A DNA stretch of 36,339 bases from Bifidobacteriaceae bacterium (GTDB lineage Bacteria; Actinomycetota; Actinomycetes; Actinomycetales; WQXJ01): contig JAISBQ010000253.1 in the NCBI GenBank assembly GCA_031266115.1, forward strand, positions 1-36,339. Direction: 5' to 3'. The notes under the pieces are model-generated. The model made no database searches and had not been told where the DNA came from. It saw only the letters and a list, made by a program, of their open reading frames with translations. The first letter of the stretch is position 1. Each line of letters opens with the position of its first letter. Below, piece by piece: positions 35,801 to 36,339 of the stretch. A program made the position numbers and the translations under genes.

Positions 35801-36339
35801 GGTGCCGGCCACCGCGGTAGCGTCCGGCGGAACGTTCGGATCGAAGGTGACAGTGACCTGGCCCTGTAGCTGCCAGGTCGCATACCACTGTTGGATGGGT
35901 GGGCCAGCGTCCTCGGTGTCCCATGTCAGTCTGGTCACCCCCGGCACGGCCGTGTCGCCGGGGGAGTCCAGAGAAGCCACCCAGCCGGTGAAATGATAGG
36001 ACTCGATCACTGGGGAGGACAGGTCGGCACGGATCGTGCTGTTGTAGGGGATTCCGTGTTGGGTATCCGGCATCGTCCCGGCTACGACCGCCGTACTGGT
36101 TGGTGCGTTCTGATCGAAAGTGACGGTCAACGTGTCGGGGACGAGTATCCATGTGGCATACAGGGTGGTTTGGCCGGTCAATCGGGTGCCATCGACCCCC
36201 AGCGCAATCGGGTTCCCACCCGATTCGGCGTCATACCAGCCGGTGAACCGGTATCCCTCCACGACCGGCACACCGAGACTGTCCGGGACCGTGCCGTTGT
36301 AGGCGAACGCGTCCCACCCTTGGGGGCATGTCCCGGGGA
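26888..36339 (-). CDS. Giant surface-type protein: InlB B-type repeats plus Ig-like (Big_2) C-terminus (5' end outside window)
   Basis: The frame is open from the right edge to TAG at 26888: about 3150 residues without a start codon that fits a protein N-terminus. Repeats: 34 hand-counted listeria-bacteroides (InlB B/Flg_new-like) units of ~75-90 residues, each with a V-x-FDxN strand, P-G-T-M-P, YNA, Y-R-F-x-G-W-Y, TR-x-T and TLYAxW. They end near 27846. An acidic Asp/Pro/Arg-rich linker follows (PDGGDDPDRPGDEDTDRPG). The last ~275 residues contain Ig-like group 2 folds (LTAQVSPANATVTGVSWTI; VGETARIAVRLTPTTATG; FKSSNPSVLRVDKTGRIVAL). There is no LPxTG motif or C-terminal membrane span: the chain ends TTRVTVR. 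It is presumably secreted and extended from the cell or bound non-covalently; the signal peptide would lie outside the window. The role (adhesion or glycan binding) is inferred from repeat type. Confidence 0.9.
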   Translation of the reverse strand, partial: PGTCPQGWDAFAYNGTVPDSLGVPVVEGYRFTGWYDAESGGNPIALGVDGTRLTGQTTLYATWILVPDTLTVTFDQNAPTSTAVVAGTMPDTQHGIPYNSTIRADLSSPVIESYHFTGWVASLDSPGDTAVPGVTRLTWDTEDAGPPIQQWYATWQLQGQVTVTFDPNVPPDATAVAGTVPGTLTNQIYNTRITPTSPIVEGYRFDGWTINSQDQTINGARFDPLVDRLTMDKFTTTDARTIALVATWTPMPAIDLVFDPNPPAGDGTVVNGTVPDQIDDLPYNAQVLTPPTPDPLVDAYTGTGYRFTGWYTATDGGNQVTFGPSGTRIIASPVYAHWTVDTTTYSITWNPNDDSASRAVNIPTNNQDLYYAAPLASPDTQILRQGYQFTGWWTGEGGTGTRVVFAGSDQTRISGNTTLHAAWTQDSTPYTVTFDPNAGGDPDVVGVPESKTLAVSEPIGEPDSTPVRPGFVFDGWWYSCGSESQCTGEFHATDRVPDPGQDVTVHARWILDGSNYTVTFDPNAGDDENVFGVPITKDLRVSDTIGAASSTIGRVGYEFRGWWYECESQTVCAGEFDPTDRVPSPGQNVTLHAKWTENARSYEVVYHANAGEDSTVRDTPINNQDVKVSELTAAPDSLIAREGYRFDGWYATCTSQTECADPVALGTVRIPDPGADIDVYAKWVVENPVQIEFAPNTPANSEVTGMPQTIAGLAYDATMPETLTPVALATDASGGYEFGGWYTDPTAGVEYAPGTTRVTQNTTLHARWSAESLTVAVTFVEDPTPGPSSPLVPDTMPEPIPALAYSAVLPADLASPVAEGHRFAGWCDAADPDTAVIPGVTRINADIVLKPVWTEAALVQVQFDANEPSGLGTQVVPGTMPDTPTTQVLNALLPAGIQSPILVGYRFTGWYSAPEGGTEYIPGTTRVSTDADIVVVTLYAQWERIVATYSVTWDPNDDDEARAAGVPANNQGLAYAAALVPPDSQIVRPGYGFIGWYFDSAGLGELVSFSGPDAFRLTAATTLHAQWQADPERYRVVYHANAADDPTLRSVPANNQDLRVSDLTAAAETQIAREGFAFTGWYTTCSSQTACEDQIALGTVRIPDPGADIHVYAGWEAVAPSTVEFDANVPPGAEAFEMPARIVDLAYDAVLPAIGVSDPVAIAADGSGGYRFSGWFDAPTGGNRYTPGTTHVTGNLTLHAQWEPASRTVAVSFSPVAPDDESPLVPGSMPPAIPALAYSAPLPANFASPAAIGHRFAGWRQADAEVAFTPGVTRVWTDITLVPTWTGAAPVSVRFDANTPEGTPVAGTVPTDMPLALNALLPGDLPVPVLVGYQFTGWYSAADGGEQYIPGTTRVSTDADETVLTLYARWDAKPNFEIGFECQATGSRQVVPGTCPTGPLTVDYDQLMPTDLSVPLAVGYVFTGWFTASAGGDAVEPGITRLREATTLYAQWQARGPLAVQFSAGIAGGAVDGTMPEAIAALAYNEVLPVSLRQPIVPGQAFAGWFTAPGGEGERFLPGVTRVSADQTLYAAWQAHEPVTVTFAPGVAPTVTGTMPPPSVAIDFNAHVAEPTQVPVALGFAFAGWKVDGEPFDFAATRLTEDVTLVATWTPMAEVSVAFDANTPTDTNAVAGTIPPGLTAPYASLLPTGLAVPVAPGYRWLGWFTARQGGALVTPGVSRLTVDPQVVYAQWEPMDDLQVGFNAKKPAGTTLEPGTVPEPATVRYHDLVPRPADPVVPGYRFDGWYTTSELTTPFDFDNDRVTADTFAFGAWTAMAPVTVAFDVGAVSPYTDALRPISGVAYAARLADPGSPGAAGFEFLGWYARSDDDVPPVDFATWRVTGAGTVTLHARWRALDPVRVRFVGNEPVVTPAANLPADIVDAKIHDLVPLPAQLPTLAGYRFTYWSTDTAGTEPFQFDVARVGAGELTLYANWAELQRFTFTYLPNAPLGVAVQGDTFPVAETILEGETTTAPPPPEATGALFAGWSSSPDAAIPVDFAAPVVASATVYAQWTVKPAVTINFDANGYTTIHGTMPHDYSHVIYGTTVLPPQTTPVESSGFKEFLGWYTSPAPGPDADPFDFLAPVRSDENITLHAAWGDAPTSQVAFDLRLDPEGLTGPDAVFQGADPAAQIVPRGRTAERPEVDPAAEGWRFTGWYTQASDGPTYSFDSTPVIEPITLQAGWRKMAGIPVSFLANIPDGGEAIDGTVPAIVHIPYNSYVPAPVGTEPGWEGHAFTGWYTAPAGGAAFAFFGMPAAIRHTTAVSAFAAWETRPAIAVTFAPGEVGAEAARVVPGTMPAAVASLRYDAVLPSLTAVPAAIGHRFTGWTDGARPVTPGVTRLRQDTTATAQWDPAPAVVQVEFDAGIDGASGLPEPASVPLNDTLDSAAAAEPRAPGYRFDGWSLTPDGPIEDRAALRANGPDTMTLYGRWTAMPAQLVVFDTNVPDGATAVTGTGPGDIHVVYDTPAAMPEAVPAAQGWRFTGWYREAEAEIPFAFAGDMEPRAITGPTTVYAGWEAADPVTVTFAAGTVGGEPAEFAPGSPWPDAIEALPYNAVLPADIPDPTVVGHRFAGWLGPDGPVVPGLTRLTEPVVLAAQWDEALTVVEVAFAAGQVDDAEGLPAAQTVPLSGYLDTDLVTEPVATAHAFAGWSPAVAGGAIVDLASTRIETTGATLTLYAQWEDRGPVQLRLDAGGREVVTGMPPGAAMTAAYNGRVELPILVGVGVIFDGWALCPGGQGAPALAPDARFTEDGDLCALWHGADPVQVTFDLGANGDSTQVATSLNALVTRPADPTHAGFVFAGWFADSALTTLFDFAQTRVSAPLTVYAKWIAIPDGGDDPDRPGDEDTDRPGDEDPGRQNRPEPDLPGRIDEDRQGAGDALVPEDQPSQLVAAISILGAPTVWEVPRGGGAGLSLTAQVSPANATVTGVSWTILAGPASVDASGFVTFTGAEGRVVVRAIATDGSGVRARVAIQAVRAVGALRTSGSRVYIQSGKTLRPAVVAVGRGALASPTDAKLTFVSSRPKVATVSASGIVKAAKVTRPAKAVITVRSGNGKTAAIKVTVVPRAKKLIALHAAVPAGKSKLTVGETARIAVRLTPTTATGVTPTFKSSNPSVLRVDKTGRIVALTKGKATVTVKAAGTRATTTRVTVR
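27846..36339 (-). repeat. Coding tandem array of InlB B-type repeats, 34 units seen
   Basis: Counted by the aromatic-x-F/W-x-G/Y-W motif. Units vary in length and are mostly diverged, but block copies exist (32216-33499 versus 33500-35311), and neighbouring stretches such as 33012-33050 and 34303-34341 are nearly identical in DNA. The array continues past the right edge (visible start PGTCPQGWDAFAYNGTVPDS). Confidence 0.85.

Noticed and set aside
27846..36339. Possible CRISPR-like or non-coding repeat array
   Set aside because: The periodicity (~225-270 bp), continuous reading frame and conserved FxGW protein motif show a coding repeat, with no uniform short repeats and spacers.

Overview
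The window is GC-rich DNA. Four properties point to an actinomycete (Actinomycetota): high G+C codon use, frequent GTG starts, TANNNT-type promoters placed directly at start codons, and CDP-glycerol-type glycan transferases. The sequence alone does not resolve a genus. Many listeria-bacteroides (InlB B-type) repeats in one giant protein would fit a host- or surface-associated lifestyle; that is inference.

Layout. (1) 1-2608, minus strand: two subunits of an HcnABC / opine-dehydrogenase-like flavoenzyme. One is a fusion of a glycine-oxidase-like FAD domain to a [2Fe-2S] domain; the other is a pyridine-nucleotide/FAD oxidoreductase cut by the left edge. (2) 3060-8412, plus strand: two large glycosyltransferases. 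(3) 8413-13055, plus strand: an accessory island of visibly lower G+C. It holds a DUF4143-type ATPase and a translationally coupled pair, a small HEPN-like protein plus an 896-residue protein with a KGGVGR-variant ATPase and a second P-loop. This pair is the best candidate for an undescribed (defence-like) system. (4) 13056-18600, minus strand: the glycan theme resumes with a polyprenol-phosphate-type GT2, two CDP-glycerol glycerophosphotransferase-family proteins and a PIG-V-like membrane mannosyltransferase. (5) 18677-21723, plus strand: alpha/beta hydrolase, aldo/keto reductase and NAD-dependent epimerase-like protein. (6) 21748-26815, minus strand: a VapBC module, a three-gene sugar ABC importer (binding protein and two permeases, no ATPase), and a second PIN-domain toxin-antitoxin pair. 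(7) 26888-36339, minus strand: the 3' 9.4 kb of a giant gene with 34 hand-counted InlB-type repeats, an acidic linker and C-terminal Ig-like (Big_2-like) domains; its start lies beyond the right edge.

Non-coding structure is unusually informative. A family of 61-bp elements with 11-bp terminal inverted repeats occurs five times in three intergenic regions (2878, 16773, 17188, 22539, 22622). A second, unrelated inverted-repeat family forms a four-copy cluster at 16896-17060. Four genes (9874, 18677, 22421, 26815) carry a TANNNT hexamer 6-7 nt before the start codon and no obvious Shine-Dalgarno, which suggests leaderless transcripts.

How the genes fit together: the glycosyltransferases and glycerophosphotransferase-like proteins on both sides of the island look like one surface-glycan (teichoic-acid-like or capsular) locus into which the island was inserted. 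The importer, oxidoreductases and flavoenzyme look like ordinary carbon/nitrogen metabolism. All functions are read from motifs by eye; no database search was run.
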